Positions 39,223 through 47,470 are shown, counted from the first letter of the stretch. The stretch is DNA of 64,000 bases from Thalassospira sp. HF15 (GCF_011806525.1 NZ_JAAVKI010000002.1:186001-250000); one strand, 5' to 3'. Numbers and translations: made by a program. The notes: generated from the letters alone by a model not told the origin.

Positions 39223-39489
39223 TGCCCATGCTGGCACACCGTTGCCGGCAATCTTCCCGTCCATGATGCAATAATGGCATCCCGTCGCGTTAAGGTGTGC
39301 GCCTTGGAGTGGGCGCGACGGTCATAAAATAAAGAACTGCGCATCGGCACAGGGTGTCGATCACGGCTGCCCGCCAAACGGGCCTGTCACACCAAAGGAT
39401 CTGGTTGCCTTGTCACCTGTGTTTTGGTGCTTTTGACATGCCTGCTTGTGTCCCGCGACCGGCTGATGCGCAAGATAACAGGAACTAAT

Positions 39490-40407
39490 ATGTTAGAAGA
39501 TCCCGCCGAAGACAGCAGCGAGACACCCAGCCAATACGCCAGTGACCCCGAACGACCAGACTTCGCCTTTGATCCCGATGATCCATGGACACAAACCTTT
39601 CAGGAAGGCCTTGCGCGGTCCAACCTGAAGGGAAAAACCGTTTATGAAGTCGGTGTCGGGACCGGCATCAATGTCGCGTTCATTTTGCGCAGCTGTGGTG
39701 CGGCCAAGGTTTATGGCAGTGACCTTGATCCCCGCCTTGTTATCCTGGCAGAGCGCAATCTCAAAAGCCTGTCACCCGAACATGCCAAACATTTCGAACC
39801 GGTCCATGGCAGTGTCAGCCTTGTCGACACCGACGAGGCACGCGAAAAAGTCGGTAAAACCGATGTGGTGATTGCCTGTATCCCGCAAGTGGGCGAACCC
39901 AGTGACGAACGCCTGACTGCCTTTCGCGAAGCGCAATCCATCGAACTTGCCGAAGGGGCTGGCGACGAGGCCGAAGACCATATCGCCCATTATTATCCCT
40001 GGAGCCTGTTTGACGAGTATCCTTACAATTCCGTCGGGCTTGGCCTGAATGAAGCGTTGATGCGCCGTATTCGCGAACATGCCCCGCAGGCCGAACTGGT
40101 GATGAATTTCGGCTGTCGCATCGGGACCGAGATCATTTGCGAATGCTTTGAAGCCAATGGCTACAAGCCCGAGAAGATTGCATCTAAAATCGTCCTGCAG
40201 CATGCAGGCACGGATATTTCGTTTTTCGTCATGCTTGAGAAGGCCTTAAGCGGCACAGCCTTTGAAAAACAACTGGTTTGCAAGTTCTATGGCGACCCGG
40301 AAGGCAAACAACCGCTTTCAGCCACCAAGGCACAGGAAATGATCGATAAGGACCCGAATGTGCCACTGTATCATGAAGTAGCGGTCATTCGCGGGACACC
40401 GGTCTAG
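39490..40407 (+). CDS. SAM-dependent methyltransferase resembling methionine S-methyltransferase
   Basis: A 305-residue Rossmann methyltransferase. WTQTFQEGLARSNLKGKTVYEVGVGTG (33-59) with motif I, KVYGSDLDPRLVILAERNL, the catalytic CIPQV (130-134), and VGLGLNEALMRRI followed by NFGCRIG (206-212) all line up with the N-terminal domain of plant methionine S-methyltransferase as I recall it. A bacterial counterpart, MmtN, makes S-methylmethionine in DMSP synthesis. This is a candidate MmtN-like enzyme, but substrate is not proven. AGGA precedes the ATG at 39490; an upstream start would add a hydrophobic tail. A strong terminator follows. Confidence 0.8.
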   Translation: MLEDPAEDSSETPSQYASDPERPDFAFDPDDPWTQTFQEGLARSNLKGKTVYEVGVGTGINVAFILRSCGAAKVYGSDLDPRLVILAERNLKSLSPEHAKHFEPVHGSVSLVDTDEAREKVGKTDVVIACIPQVGEPSDERLTAFREAQSIELAEGAGDEAEDHIAHYYPWSLFDEYPYNSVGLGLNEALMRRIREHAPQAELVMNFGCRIGTEIICECFEANGYKPEKIASKIVLQHAGTDISFFVMLEKALSGTAFEKQLVCKFYGDPEGKQPLSATKAQEMIDKDPNVPLYHEVAVIRGTPV

Positions 40408-40426
40408 GGTTTGTTCCAGATCAGAC

Positions 40427-40463
40427 AAAAACACCCCGTAGCCGATGGTTACGGGGTGTTTTT
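40427..40463. terminator. bidirectional terminator
   Basis: AAAAACACCCCGTAGCC-GAT-GGTTACGGGGTGTTTTT is a 17-bp stem (one G-U) flanked by A and T runs. It closes the methionine-methyltransferase-like gene on the plus strand and the TPR-methyltransferase gene on the minus strand. Confidence 0.93.
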
Positions 40464-40489
40464 CGTTTGGTTTGCTGTGGATTGCGACC

Positions 40490-41482
40490 TTAATGCACAG
40501 TTTGTCCGGTCTGTCCGGTCTCTCCCGAGGGCTGATCAGGAACGCCCGGCGTCATCAGATCATCGGCCATCAGGGCAAGCGCATCATTGGCGCGCGCAAC
40601 AATGATACGGCCCTCGACCGGGTTGCCTTTTTCCTGACGCAGGACACCCATTGTGTCTGACAGCACAGCAAACCCGCATTCGGTCAACCATTCGCCGATG
40701 GCACGCCGATGATGGCGAAACCGCTGGCCGGGACCAAGATCAAACGGGAAGATTTCACCGTGCTCAAGACTGAAGACGATCAACCCGCCGGGTTTCATTC
40801 GGGCGTGGGCGGCCCGCAGAGCCGGGGCAAGGTCGCCCAGATAATTGAAAACATCGGCAGCAATCATCAAGCAGTAATTGGCATTGAGCTCTGCCGGCAT
40901 GTCGGTGATATCCCCGGCCACCAGGGTGCTATAGAGCCCCTTGTCGCGCGCCCGGTTGATCATGCGCGGCGACAGATCGATACCATCGATGGAATCCACA
41001 TGGCCCGCAAACAGCTCCGCCACCAGACCGGTGCCACAGCCAAGGTCAAGCACCTTAAGAGGCTGCAACATCTCAGGTAAATATGGACGGATTGCCTCAA
41101 ACAGCAATTCCGGTCCGCGATAACCCAGGCGATCACGCAGGCTGATTTCAAAACGCGGCGCGTAATCATCAAACAGGGCACGCACATAATCCGGTGGCAA
41201 CCGATCCCGAAGCGCAGCCGCCCCAAGCAATGTCAGACGCACCTCAGCACCCATTCGATCCGTCGGATCAAGCATCAGATACTGGCGGAAAGCTTCTATG
41301 GCGTTTTCGGTTTCACCAGCGCCTTGATAGATGTCACCCAAGGTAAAATGGGCTTCGTCCCAATCTCGATCAGCTGCCAATGCAGCGCGTGCAACATCAA
41401 TTGCGGCAACATGGTCGCCCAGCGATACCATTGCCAAGGCGACATCAAGTCGACGACTGGCCGACAGACGATCTTTGCTCAT
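40490..41482 (-). CDS. TPR-containing class I SAM-dependent methyltransferase
   Basis: A 330-residue protein. Residues 5-75 are two TPR-like helical repeats (AHFTLGDIYQGAGETENAIEAFRQYLMLDP). From about residue 130 a methyltransferase domain follows: VLDLGCGTGLVAELF (motif I), IDGIDLSPRMINRARDKG, and LRAAHARMKPGGLIVFSLEH. The target is unknown; a protein substrate is plausible since the TPR part can bind one. The start at MSKDRLS is preferred for family fit. The C-terminal tail is a low-complexity SGETGQTGQTVH. Confidence 0.88.
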   Translation of the reverse strand: MSKDRLSASRRLDVALAMVSLGDHVAAIDVARAALAADRDWDEAHFTLGDIYQGAGETENAIEAFRQYLMLDPTDRMGAEVRLTLLGAAALRDRLPPDYVRALFDDYAPRFEISLRDRLGYRGPELLFEAIRPYLPEMLQPLKVLDLGCGTGLVAELFAGHVDSIDGIDLSPRMINRARDKGLYSTLVAGDITDMPAELNANYCLMIAADVFNYLGDLAPALRAAHARMKPGGLIVFSLEHGEIFPFDLGPGQRFRHHRRAIGEWLTECGFAVLSDTMGVLRQEKGNPVEGRIIVARANDALALMADDLMTPGVPDQPSGETGQTGQTVH

Positions 41483-41798
41483 GTGTGAAATCCGAAAAGG
41501 CGGTTTGGGCAACAGGCCGAAACTACAACCAGAGATACTGGTGTATCGTCCTATTTTCGATGTTTTGCAAGATAGATAAAAATAAATAGAATCAGTTATT
41601 TAGCTTTCTTCGAACATGAATGCGGCTGCAATCAGTCTGTGGGAGCCCAACTAAGCGACTGTAAGTGCATCATAATCGTTTCGATCAAGGGTGCCGATTG
41701 ATGTCCCGCAAAGAAATTTGGCACAAATTTCCACTGACCCGTTGATAAAATCAATTGATTATCATACATGAATATAAATTTTGATTTTGATGAGTTGA
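41483..41798. other. gap upstream of the YeeE/YedE pair
   Basis: 316 bases, AT-rich toward the right, with no gene. A palindromic candidate operator lies at 41749-41760. Nothing else recognisable. Confidence 0.5.
41749..41760. promoter_or_regulatory. palindrome upstream of YeeE/YedE genes
   Basis: AATCAATTGATT is a perfect 12-base palindrome, extended with one slip by TGAT and ATCA on either side, ending 38 bases before the first ATG. YeeE/YedE pairs are often controlled by ArsR-type sulfide sensors (BigR/SqrR) binding AT-rich palindromes, but no such regulator gene is nearby. Confidence 0.45.
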
Positions 41799-42236
41799 AT
41801 GATGGAAAACTTCACTCCGATTACGGCCCTGATTGGCGGTGGGCTTATTGGCCTGGCGTCGGGCCTTTATCTTTTGCTGAATGGCCGGATTGCGGGCATC
41901 AGTGGCATTCTTGGTGGTTTGCTGACCCCAACCAAGGCGGGCTCTGCCGTTTTTGAACGTCTTGCCTTTGTCATTGGTCTGGTTGCCGGTCCGTTCATCC
42001 TGATGAATGCAACAGAGATCGAAGCCCAGAGTTTGGTGACAAGTTCGCTTCCGGTCATCATTGTTGCCGGTCTGCTGGTCGGTCTTGGCACGACGATCGG
42101 CAGTGGCTGCACCAGTGGCCATGGTATTTGCGGCCTGTCGCGCTTTTCGCTGCGTTCGCTGGTTGCGACCCTGTCCTTTATGGCCGCGGGCTTTGTCACC
42201 GTCCTGGTGACCCGCCATCTGATGGGGGGCATGTGA
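41799..42236 (+). CDS. YeeE/YedE family membrane protein
   Basis: A 145-residue protein with four hydrophobic segments. GLASGLYLLLNGRIAGISGILGGLL and LVGLGTTIGSGCTSGHGICGLSRFS are the two sulfur-transport (DUF395) repeats; the Cys in GSGCTSGHGICG is conserved in thiosulfate and selenium/sulfur transporters. It is half-size and its stop overlaps the start of the next gene by one base, so the two half-proteins probably form one transporter. Two ATGs in tandem could start translation. Likely role: sulfur-compound uptake or detoxification. Confidence 0.9.
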   Translation: MMENFTPITALIGGGLIGLASGLYLLLNGRIAGISGILGGLLTPTKAGSAVFERLAFVIGLVAGPFILMNATEIEAQSLVTSSLPVIIVAGLLVGLGTTIGSGCTSGHGICGLSRFSLRSLVATLSFMAAGFVTVLVTRHLMGGM

Positions 42237-42661
42237 TGCGCACAGTTGTTTCCCTGATTTGTGGCACGATCTTTGGCTTTGGTCTTTATATCTCGGGCAT
42301 GATTGATCCGCAGAAGGTTCTGGGCTTCCTTGATATCTGGGCGATTGCCGACGGTGGCTGGGATCCGAGCCTTGCCTTTGTCATGGGTGGCGGCCTTGCG
42401 GTTGCCATTCCCATTTTCCAGTTTGCCAAAAGCCGGACCGAGGCTGTCTGTGGTGGCGAAATGAGCCTGCCGACCAACCGTGCAATTACCACCAAACTGA
42501 TTGTTGGTGGCGTGCTGTTTGGCACCGGTTGGGGTCTGGTCGGGTATTGCCCCGGCCCGGCATTGAGTGCCCTGGCCTTCGGACATACCGACACGATCAT
42601 TTTCGTCATCGCGATGATCGTTGGCATGGGTGGGGCCCGTTTGGCTGGCCTGAACAAATAA
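42236..42661 (+). CDS. YeeE/YedE (DUF6691-type) membrane protein
   Basis: The partner of the preceding gene, 141 residues, four hydrophobic segments. SLICGTIFGFGLYISGMIDPQKVLGFLDIW and GGVLFGTGWGLVGYCPGPALSALAFG carry the family's repeat signature with the conserved Cys of GYCPGP. It starts at MRTVVSLICG, with the A of its ATG being the last base of the upstream TGA. Together the pair is the usual two-gene YeeE/YedE unit linked to sulfide or thiosulfate metabolism. A GC hairpin follows. Confidence 0.9.
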   Translation: MRTVVSLICGTIFGFGLYISGMIDPQKVLGFLDIWAIADGGWDPSLAFVMGGGLAVAIPIFQFAKSRTEAVCGGEMSLPTNRAITTKLIVGGVLFGTGWGLVGYCPGPALSALAFGHTDTIIFVIAMIVGMGGARLAGLNK

Positions 42662-42721
42662 ACCCGAACTTATAATCTGCGGCCGGTCCGGTTCCCCCGA
42701 CCGGATGGCTGCAGGTTTTGC

Positions 42722-42752
42722 AACCGCCCGTGCGTCCCGCCGGGCGGTTTCG
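42722..42752 (+). terminator. terminator after YeeE/YedE pair
   Basis: AACCGCCCG, a 10-base loop and CGGGCGGTTT form a 9-bp stem with a short T run, 60 bases after the stop. Confidence 0.65.
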
Positions 42753-42861
42753 CATTTCCGGTGAAAATTTGCGCAAAATCTCGCAGCATCGGGCTTGTCT
42801 TTGGCGTTAGAATCCCATAACTCAGCAATAGCGCCACATTGATGTCCGTAAAGGTTTCTGC

Positions 42862-43587
42862 ATGAAGATCGGCATTCTTGAAACCGGGTTCGCCCCGGAA
42901 GAACTTCACAAAGATTTCGCTTCCTACCCCGGCATGCTCGAAAAGCTGCTTGGCGATGTTGACCCGAGCCTTGAGTTCGAAACCTGGACCGTTCTTGAAG
43001 ATGTCTTTCCAGCCTCAATCCATGACGCTGATGGCTGGGTGATCATGGGCTCCAAACACGGGGTGTATGAAAACACGCCGTGGATGATCCGCCTGCAGGA
43101 CTTCCTGCGCGACGCGGTTGGGGCTGGTCAGCCTGTCTTTGGCATCTGTTTCGGTCACCAGATTCTGGCAACAGCCCTTGGCGGCAAGGTCGTCAAGTCT
43201 GACAAAGGCTGGGGCGTTGGTGCCCATGAATACTCGGTCGATGCCCGCAACAGCGACTGGCTTTCCGATAGCCCAAGCACCATCCGCATCAATGCCTTCC
43301 ATCAGGATCAGGTCGTTGAACCGCCGAAGAATGCCACCGTCTGGGCAAGTTCGGATTTCTGCCCGTATGCCGGTTTGCAATACGGGGATAATGCCGCCTC
43401 GATCCAGCCGCACCCGGAATTCATGAAGCCCTATGAAGAAGCCCTGTTGCAGGCCCGTCATGACCTTATTCCCGATGACGTGCACTCCGCTGCCATGAAG
43501 TCGCTTGAAACGCCGATCACAAGTGTTGATTTCGCGCGTTCCATTGTGAAATTCATGACCCGGAAGCGGATCAAATCAGCAGCCTGA
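42862..43587 (+). CDS. type 1 glutamine amidotransferase (GMP synthase-like)
   Basis: A 241-residue class I glutamine amidotransferase domain. The nucleophile is Cys96 in VFGICFGHQILATALGG; the partner residues are His184 and Glu186 in SIQPHPEF. It stands alone, without a synthetase domain. Such proteins resemble the GuaA glutaminase half and some act on gamma-glutamyl compounds, but the acceptor here is unknown. It lies 200 bases after the YeeE/YedE pair and ends in a strong terminator. Confidence 0.9.
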   Translation: MKIGILETGFAPEELHKDFASYPGMLEKLLGDVDPSLEFETWTVLEDVFPASIHDADGWVIMGSKHGVYENTPWMIRLQDFLRDAVGAGQPVFGICFGHQILATALGGKVVKSDKGWGVGAHEYSVDARNSDWLSDSPSTIRINAFHQDQVVEPPKNATVWASSDFCPYAGLQYGDNAASIQPHPEFMKPYEEALLQARHDLIPDDVHSAAMKSLETPITSVDFARSIVKFMTRKRIKSAA

Positions 43588-43614
43588 CCATCGGATCATA
43601 CGCGAAAACACATC

Positions 43615-43645
43615 AAAGCCATCAGCCCGCCTGATGGCTTTTTTC
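43615..43645 (+). terminator. terminator of glutamine amidotransferase gene
   Basis: AAAGCCATCAG-CCCGC-CTGATGGCTTTTTT gives a perfect 11-bp stem and a run of six T. Confidence 0.93.
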
Positions 43646-43799
43646 GTGCCTGAGGACACAAAACACTTTATCAACCAAAAGTGCTGCATGATCCTTTTGG
43701 ACCATGAACGCACCCGGATGACATGATCGACCGCAGAATGTCGGCACCAGCGGGTCAAGTTGTGAGAAACGAGCACATGAAGATTGGGCACCCGAAACG

Positions 43800-45470
43800 A
43801 TGATCCAGAATTTGCGGCTGTATTCCGGCCTGACCATGTTTGCCTATGTGCTGACTCATCTTTTGAACCATGCCGCAGGCATCGTTTCACCGGAGTTGAT
43901 GCAGACTGTCGGGAAATACACCACCGAAATCTGGCAGTTCCCGCCGCTTGAAATCCTGTTGCTGGTGTCTCTTGTCACCCACTTTTTGCTGGCAACCGGA
44001 CGCCTGACAAGCCGTCGTACGTTGCGCCTGCGCAAATCGGAATGGGCGCAGATGATTTTGGGTCTGTGCATCCCGTTCCTGCTGTTTCGCCACATCATCG
44101 CCACCCGGATCATTGATCTTGGCTTTGACGTAGACTCACCGTTTGAGCGCGTTTTGCTTGATCTGGCTGTCTTTATCCCGTTTCAGGGGATTTTGCAGGC
44201 GATCACCGTGATTGTCGTCTGGGCGCATGGCTGCATCGGCATCCATTTCTGGCTTCGGGTCAAACCGTTCTATCCGAAATGGCGCAATGCGCTTGGTACC
44301 CTGTCGATCCTGATCCCGACACTGGCCCTTGCCGGTTATGGCGCGGCTGCCGCCGAAGTGATCCGCCGTGCCGAAGAAGGTGGGCGCAAATATGTGTTTG
44401 GTGTGATTGATGCCGCCAATGTCAATCAGGCGGCGATTACGTTTTATGAAAATGCCCTTCTGCCTTTCACGATTCTCAGCATCGCGCTTGCCCTCGCACC
44501 CTTTGGCGTCCGTCAGGTTCGCCAGACCTTTGACCGGGTTAAACGCGGCCCGATGCTAAGCCTGCCGAATGGGCGTTTTGTCCGCGTGCCACCGGGTGCC
44601 ACGGCGCTTGAAGCACTGCGTGATGCCGGGGTGCCAATGGCATCCGTCTGTGGTGGACACGGGCGCTGCACTACATGTCGCATTCATTGTGGATCGGGCA
44701 CTGATCAGCTGGCAGAACCCGGTCCGATTGAGGCCGCCGCCCTGACAAGCATTCAGGCGCCAAAGGGCATGCGCCTTGCCTGTCAGATCCGGCCGCAAAA
44801 TGATCTGGCGGTCGCGCCGCTGTTGCCACCCAACGCCACCGCACGCGACGGCCGGCGTCCCGGTGGGCTTTCGGGCAGCGAAAGACAGGTTGTCTGCATC
44901 TTTATCGACTTGCGCGATTCGACCAAACTTGGCGAAAGCAAGATGCCCTATGATGTGCTTTTCATCCTCAACCAGTTCTTTGCCGAGATGACCGAAGCCC
45001 TGCGTGGCACCGGTGGATATTACGCGCAGTTTACCGGTGACGGTTTGATGGCGCTGTATGGGCATGAAAGTGATGATACGGAACGCACGATCATGCAGGC
45101 CTTTGAAGGGGCTGCTGAGATGCTGCGCCGGATCGGGGGCCTGAACGAACACTTGAAATCCGAATTGCCCCACCCGCTTCGCATCGGCATTGGCATCCAT
45201 ATGGGCAAGGCAATTGTCGGGGAAATGGGCCCGCCGGGCCGCGAAAACATCAGTGCGATTGGCGATACCATCAACACCACCGCGCGTCTGGAAGCCCAGA
45301 CCAAGGGGCATGGCGTACCGCTGGTGATTTCCAAGACACTGTTTGATCACGGGCCGATTCCCCTGCCGGAAAATGCGGTGATGCATGAAGTTGCGCTGCG
45401 CGGCAAGGACCAGTCGGTGGCCTATTATGCGCTTGATGCCATGCCGGACCTGACACAGGGTGGCAAATAG
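43800..45470 (+). CDS. membrane adenylate cyclase with 2Fe-2S ferredoxin domain (CyaC-like)
   Basis: A 556-residue three-part protein. Residues 1-245 contain about six hydrophobic helices with histidines (H20, H24, H61, H98, H143, H149) like the cytochrome b anchor of succinate dehydrogenase. Residues 250-340 are a plant-type ferredoxin domain with C284, C290, C293 and C328. Residues 365-550 are a class III cyclase: metal-binding D370 and D414 (FTGDGLMALYG), and N492 and R496 in IGDTINTTARLE; Ser485 at the purine-selecting position fits subclass IIIb. Sinorhizobium CyaC, with a similar anchor, was described as a quinone-responsive diheme cyclase. Here a redox input from both haem and Fe-S is likely. 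No good ribosome site is seen at 43800. Confidence 0.9.
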   Translation: MIQNLRLYSGLTMFAYVLTHLLNHAAGIVSPELMQTVGKYTTEIWQFPPLEILLLVSLVTHFLLATGRLTSRRTLRLRKSEWAQMILGLCIPFLLFRHIIATRIIDLGFDVDSPFERVLLDLAVFIPFQGILQAITVIVVWAHGCIGIHFWLRVKPFYPKWRNALGTLSILIPTLALAGYGAAAAEVIRRAEEGGRKYVFGVIDAANVNQAAITFYENALLPFTILSIALALAPFGVRQVRQTFDRVKRGPMLSLPNGRFVRVPPGATALEALRDAGVPMASVCGGHGRCTTCRIHCGSGTDQLAEPGPIEAAALTSIQAPKGMRLACQIRPQNDLAVAPLLPPNATARDGRRPGGLSGSERQVVCIFIDLRDSTKLGESKMPYDVLFILNQFFAEMTEALRGTGGYYAQFTGDGLMALYGHESDDTERTIMQAFEGAAEMLRRIGGLNEHLKSELPHPLRIGIGIHMGKAIVGEMGPPGRENISAIGDTINTTARLEAQTKGHGVPLVISKTLFDHGPIPLPENAVMHEVALRGKDQSVAYYALDAMPDLTQGGK

Positions 45471-45501
45471 GCGACATGCAGGCTGTGCAATGCAGGCAAG
45501 G

Positions 45502-45530
45502 CTTGACTATTGGCGCGAAAACCACATTTA
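45502..45530 (+). promoter_or_regulatory. probable RpoH heat-shock promoter of hsp20
   Basis: CTTGAC (45502-45507), 16 bases, then CATTTAT (45524-45530) resembles the alphaproteobacterial sigma-32 consensus, with a CTTG-type -35 box. It lies about 120 bases before the hsp20 start. Confidence 0.5.
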
Positions 45531-45547
45531 TTTGAATATATGAAACG

Positions 45548-45641
45548 TTCGGTGCCGAATCCCTCGGGTCGAACATCGGGATGCCCAGAACGCAGATTGC
45601 GTGGGATCCGAATATAACCACACTCGCTCTGACGGAGGAGG
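45548..45641 (+). promoter_or_regulatory. ROSE-like RNA thermometer in hsp20 leader
   Basis: The leader has several small hairpins: TTCGG-TG-CCGAA (45548-45559), ACGCA-GAT-TGCGT (45590-45602), and a final one in which TCGCTCT (45624-45630) can pair with GGAGG of the ribosome site (45634-45641). TCGCT matches the U(U/C)GCU motif that masks the ribosome site in ROSE elements of small heat-shock genes. Melting on heating would expose it. Confidence 0.6.
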
Positions 45642-45649
45642 TGCTGCAA

Positions 45650-46147
45650 ATGTCGCGAATTTCAATGTTCAACAGCCCGTTGCTTTTGGGTTTTGACCAG
45701 ATCGAACGCGTTCTTGATCAGGTGTCGAAAACCAAGGCCGAAGGCTATCCGCCCTATAACATCGAGCAGATCGGTGAAAACAAACTGCGCATTACGGTCG
45801 CGGTTGCCGGATTTGCCGAAGACGATCTGTCGGTAACCACAGAAGACAATCAGCTGATCATTCGCGGTAAACATACCGATGATGACAGCGAACGTGTCTA
45901 TATCCATCGTGGCATTGCGTCACGCCAGTTCCAGCGCTCCTTCGTGCTTGCCGAAGGCATCGAAGTGGTCGGTGCGCACCTGGATAACGGTCTTTTGCAT
46001 GTTGACCTGAACAGGCCGCTTCCGGAACCGGTCGTGCGTGAAATCGCGATTGGATCAAACAAGAAAAAGGCCGTACCGTCCAAAACCATCGACATGAAAG
46101 TCGCGGAAGAGGACAGCGATGGCAATAAAGAAGACGGCAAAGCCTAA
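45650..46147 (+). CDS. small heat shock protein, Hsp20 family
   Basis: A 165-residue IbpA-like Hsp20. The alpha-crystallin domain spans about residues 38-125: NKLRITVAVAGFAEDDLSVTTEDNQLIIRGKH through RQFQRSFVLAEGIEVVGAHLDNGLLHVDLNRPLPE. The C-terminal REIAIGS supplies the I-x-I oligomer contact. It binds unfolding proteins at high temperature. The start at MSRISMF is fixed by GGAGGAGG 8 bases upstream, part of the ROSE-like leader. A DUF1150 gene follows 16 bases later. Confidence 0.95.
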   Translation: MSRISMFNSPLLLGFDQIERVLDQVSKTKAEGYPPYNIEQIGENKLRITVAVAGFAEDDLSVTTEDNQLIIRGKHTDDDSERVYIHRGIASRQFQRSFVLAEGIEVVGAHLDNGLLHVDLNRPLPEPVVREIAIGSNKKKAVPSKTIDMKVAEEDSDGNKEDGKA

Positions 46148-46163
46148 CCAAGGAGTGGTTCAA

Positions 46164-46430
46164 ATGACAAATCGAACAGCCAACCACGATACCAAAAGCG
46201 ATCAGCGGATCGGCCAGGATACCGGCCTTCTTTCCAATGGTGATTTCGCTCTGTTGGGTATTCACGACTTTGCCTATATCCGTCCGGTACCCAACACCGA
46301 AGAAGACAGTGACGAAATGGTCTATGGTGTCTTCACCGCCGATGGAACGCATATTGCGTCGTTCGAAAACCATGCGGTTGCCGATGCGGCCATCCGCCAG
46401 CACGATATGGAACCCCGCGCGGTTCACTAA
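46164..46430 (+). CDS. DUF1150 family protein
   Basis: An 88-residue protein of the DUF1150 family: LLGIHDFAYIRPV, DEMVYGVFTADGTHIASFENHAVADAAIRQHDMEPRAVH. The family is small, nearly confined to alphaproteobacteria, and is typically encoded next to hsp20. AAGGAG lies before the ATG at 46164; the start is chosen for it. Function is unknown; co-induction with Hsp20 on heat is likely given the operon. A terminator follows. Confidence 0.92.
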   Translation: MTNRTANHDTKSDQRIGQDTGLLSNGDFALLGIHDFAYIRPVPNTEEDSDEMVYGVFTADGTHIASFENHAVADAAIRQHDMEPRAVH

Positions 46431-46455
46431 CAGCCAATTGCATGGTCGATATTTA

Positions 46456-46483
46456 AAAGTGCCCGGTTTTTACCGGGCGCTTT
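46456..46483 (+). terminator. terminator of hsp20-DUF1150 operon
   Basis: AAAGTGCCCGGT-TTTT-ACCGGGCGCTTT gives a 12-bp stem with one G-U pair. Confidence 0.85.
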
Positions 46484-46519
46484 GTGTTTATGGGCGTCAT
46501 TTTCGTCCAAAAGAAAAAA

Positions 46520-47272
46520 TCAGCGGATTTCAATCACCTCGCCGGGGGTCGCCATGCGAACCTGTTCGTTCTTCTTGATCAGACCGGCCATTTCGGCGCG
46601 GGCATCACGCTTGACGTGATAAAGCCAGAACCGCACACCGGGCATATCGGATGCCAGCTTCAAAACTGTTTCAAGATCACAATGGGCTGCATGTTGCGGA
46701 TCATGTGTGATCAGGTAGGTTTCCTGAAACACAAGATCGGCCCCGGTAAACAGGGCAGCCGTATCAGCCGTGACATTACCATCCCCGGAATAGGCAAAAC
46801 CCTTCTCTGCATAGCGCAGCAGAATTGCGTGGTTCTGAACACTGTGATCTGACCGCGCGAACCGGCATTCAAACGGGCCGATCGTTTCCGTTTCGGCAAT
46901 GGACTGCCAAATGATGGTAAAGGGCCATGCCGATCCCAGACCGGTAAAGCCGAGCTCCATCAGTTTTTCAAGATGGGTGCGCAATTGCGGACTGCACAGG
47001 ATGCGCAACGGTTTGGAGCGTCCGTCATCGCGCCAGTTCAGCATGATCGGCACCAGACCGAAAACATGATCGGGATGCATATGGGTAAAATAGATCGCAT
47101 CAATGGCATCAGGATCCGGAAACTTCCCCATGAGATGCCCTGGAACGGTCGCGCCACAATCGATCAGCAGACGAAAGTCGCCCGCAGACACGACAATGGA
47201 TGAATTGTCAAAGTTGGGATCAAACGCCTCACCAACACCGAGAACATCAATGCGCAGATGGTCACTGTTCAT
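46520..47272 (-). CDS. MBL-fold metallo-hydrolase (RNase Z-like)
   Basis: A 250-residue metallo-beta-lactamase-fold enzyme. Zinc ligands H64, H66, D68 and H69 lie in YFTHMHPDHVFG; SGDGN and a late YHVKRDAR supply further metal or catalytic residues. The N-terminal LGVGEAFDPNFDNSSIVV is like RNase Z and related phosphodiesterases. It lacks the long exosite arm of tRNase Z, so a small phosphodiester or lactone substrate is more likely. It is convergent with the DUF1150 gene and has a 200-base leader shared with the terminator of the first chemoreceptor gene. Confidence 0.88.
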   Translation of the reverse strand: MNSDHLRIDVLGVGEAFDPNFDNSSIVVSAGDFRLLIDCGATVPGHLMGKFPDPDAIDAIYFTHMHPDHVFGLVPIMLNWRDDGRSKPLRILCSPQLRTHLEKLMELGFTGLGSAWPFTIIWQSIAETETIGPFECRFARSDHSVQNHAILLRYAEKGFAYSGDGNVTADTAALFTGADLVFQETYLITHDPQHAAHCDLETVLKLASDMPGVRFWLYHVKRDARAEMAGLIKKNEQVRMATPGEVIEIR

Positions 47273-47406
47273 TGCCCTATCGCCCCGTACTTCCCCTGTG
47301 AACGCCGGACTCTAGCACCGAAGCGACATTGTTGTGAATTCATCACCTCAAACGCAAGCGCGTTCGGGCATTGGGCAAGCGAACATCTTTAAACTGTCAC
47401 AAACAT

Positions 47407-47438
47407 AAAAAGGGGGCGGAACCACGCAGTTCCGCCCC
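47407..47438 (-). terminator. terminator of first chemoreceptor gene
   Basis: On the minus strand GGGGCGGAAC-TGCGTG-GTTCCGCCCC is a perfect 10-bp stem followed by CTTTTT. Confidence 0.92.
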
Positions 47439-47470
47439 GATTTGACAGGTCTTCCTGATTTTCCGGGGAA

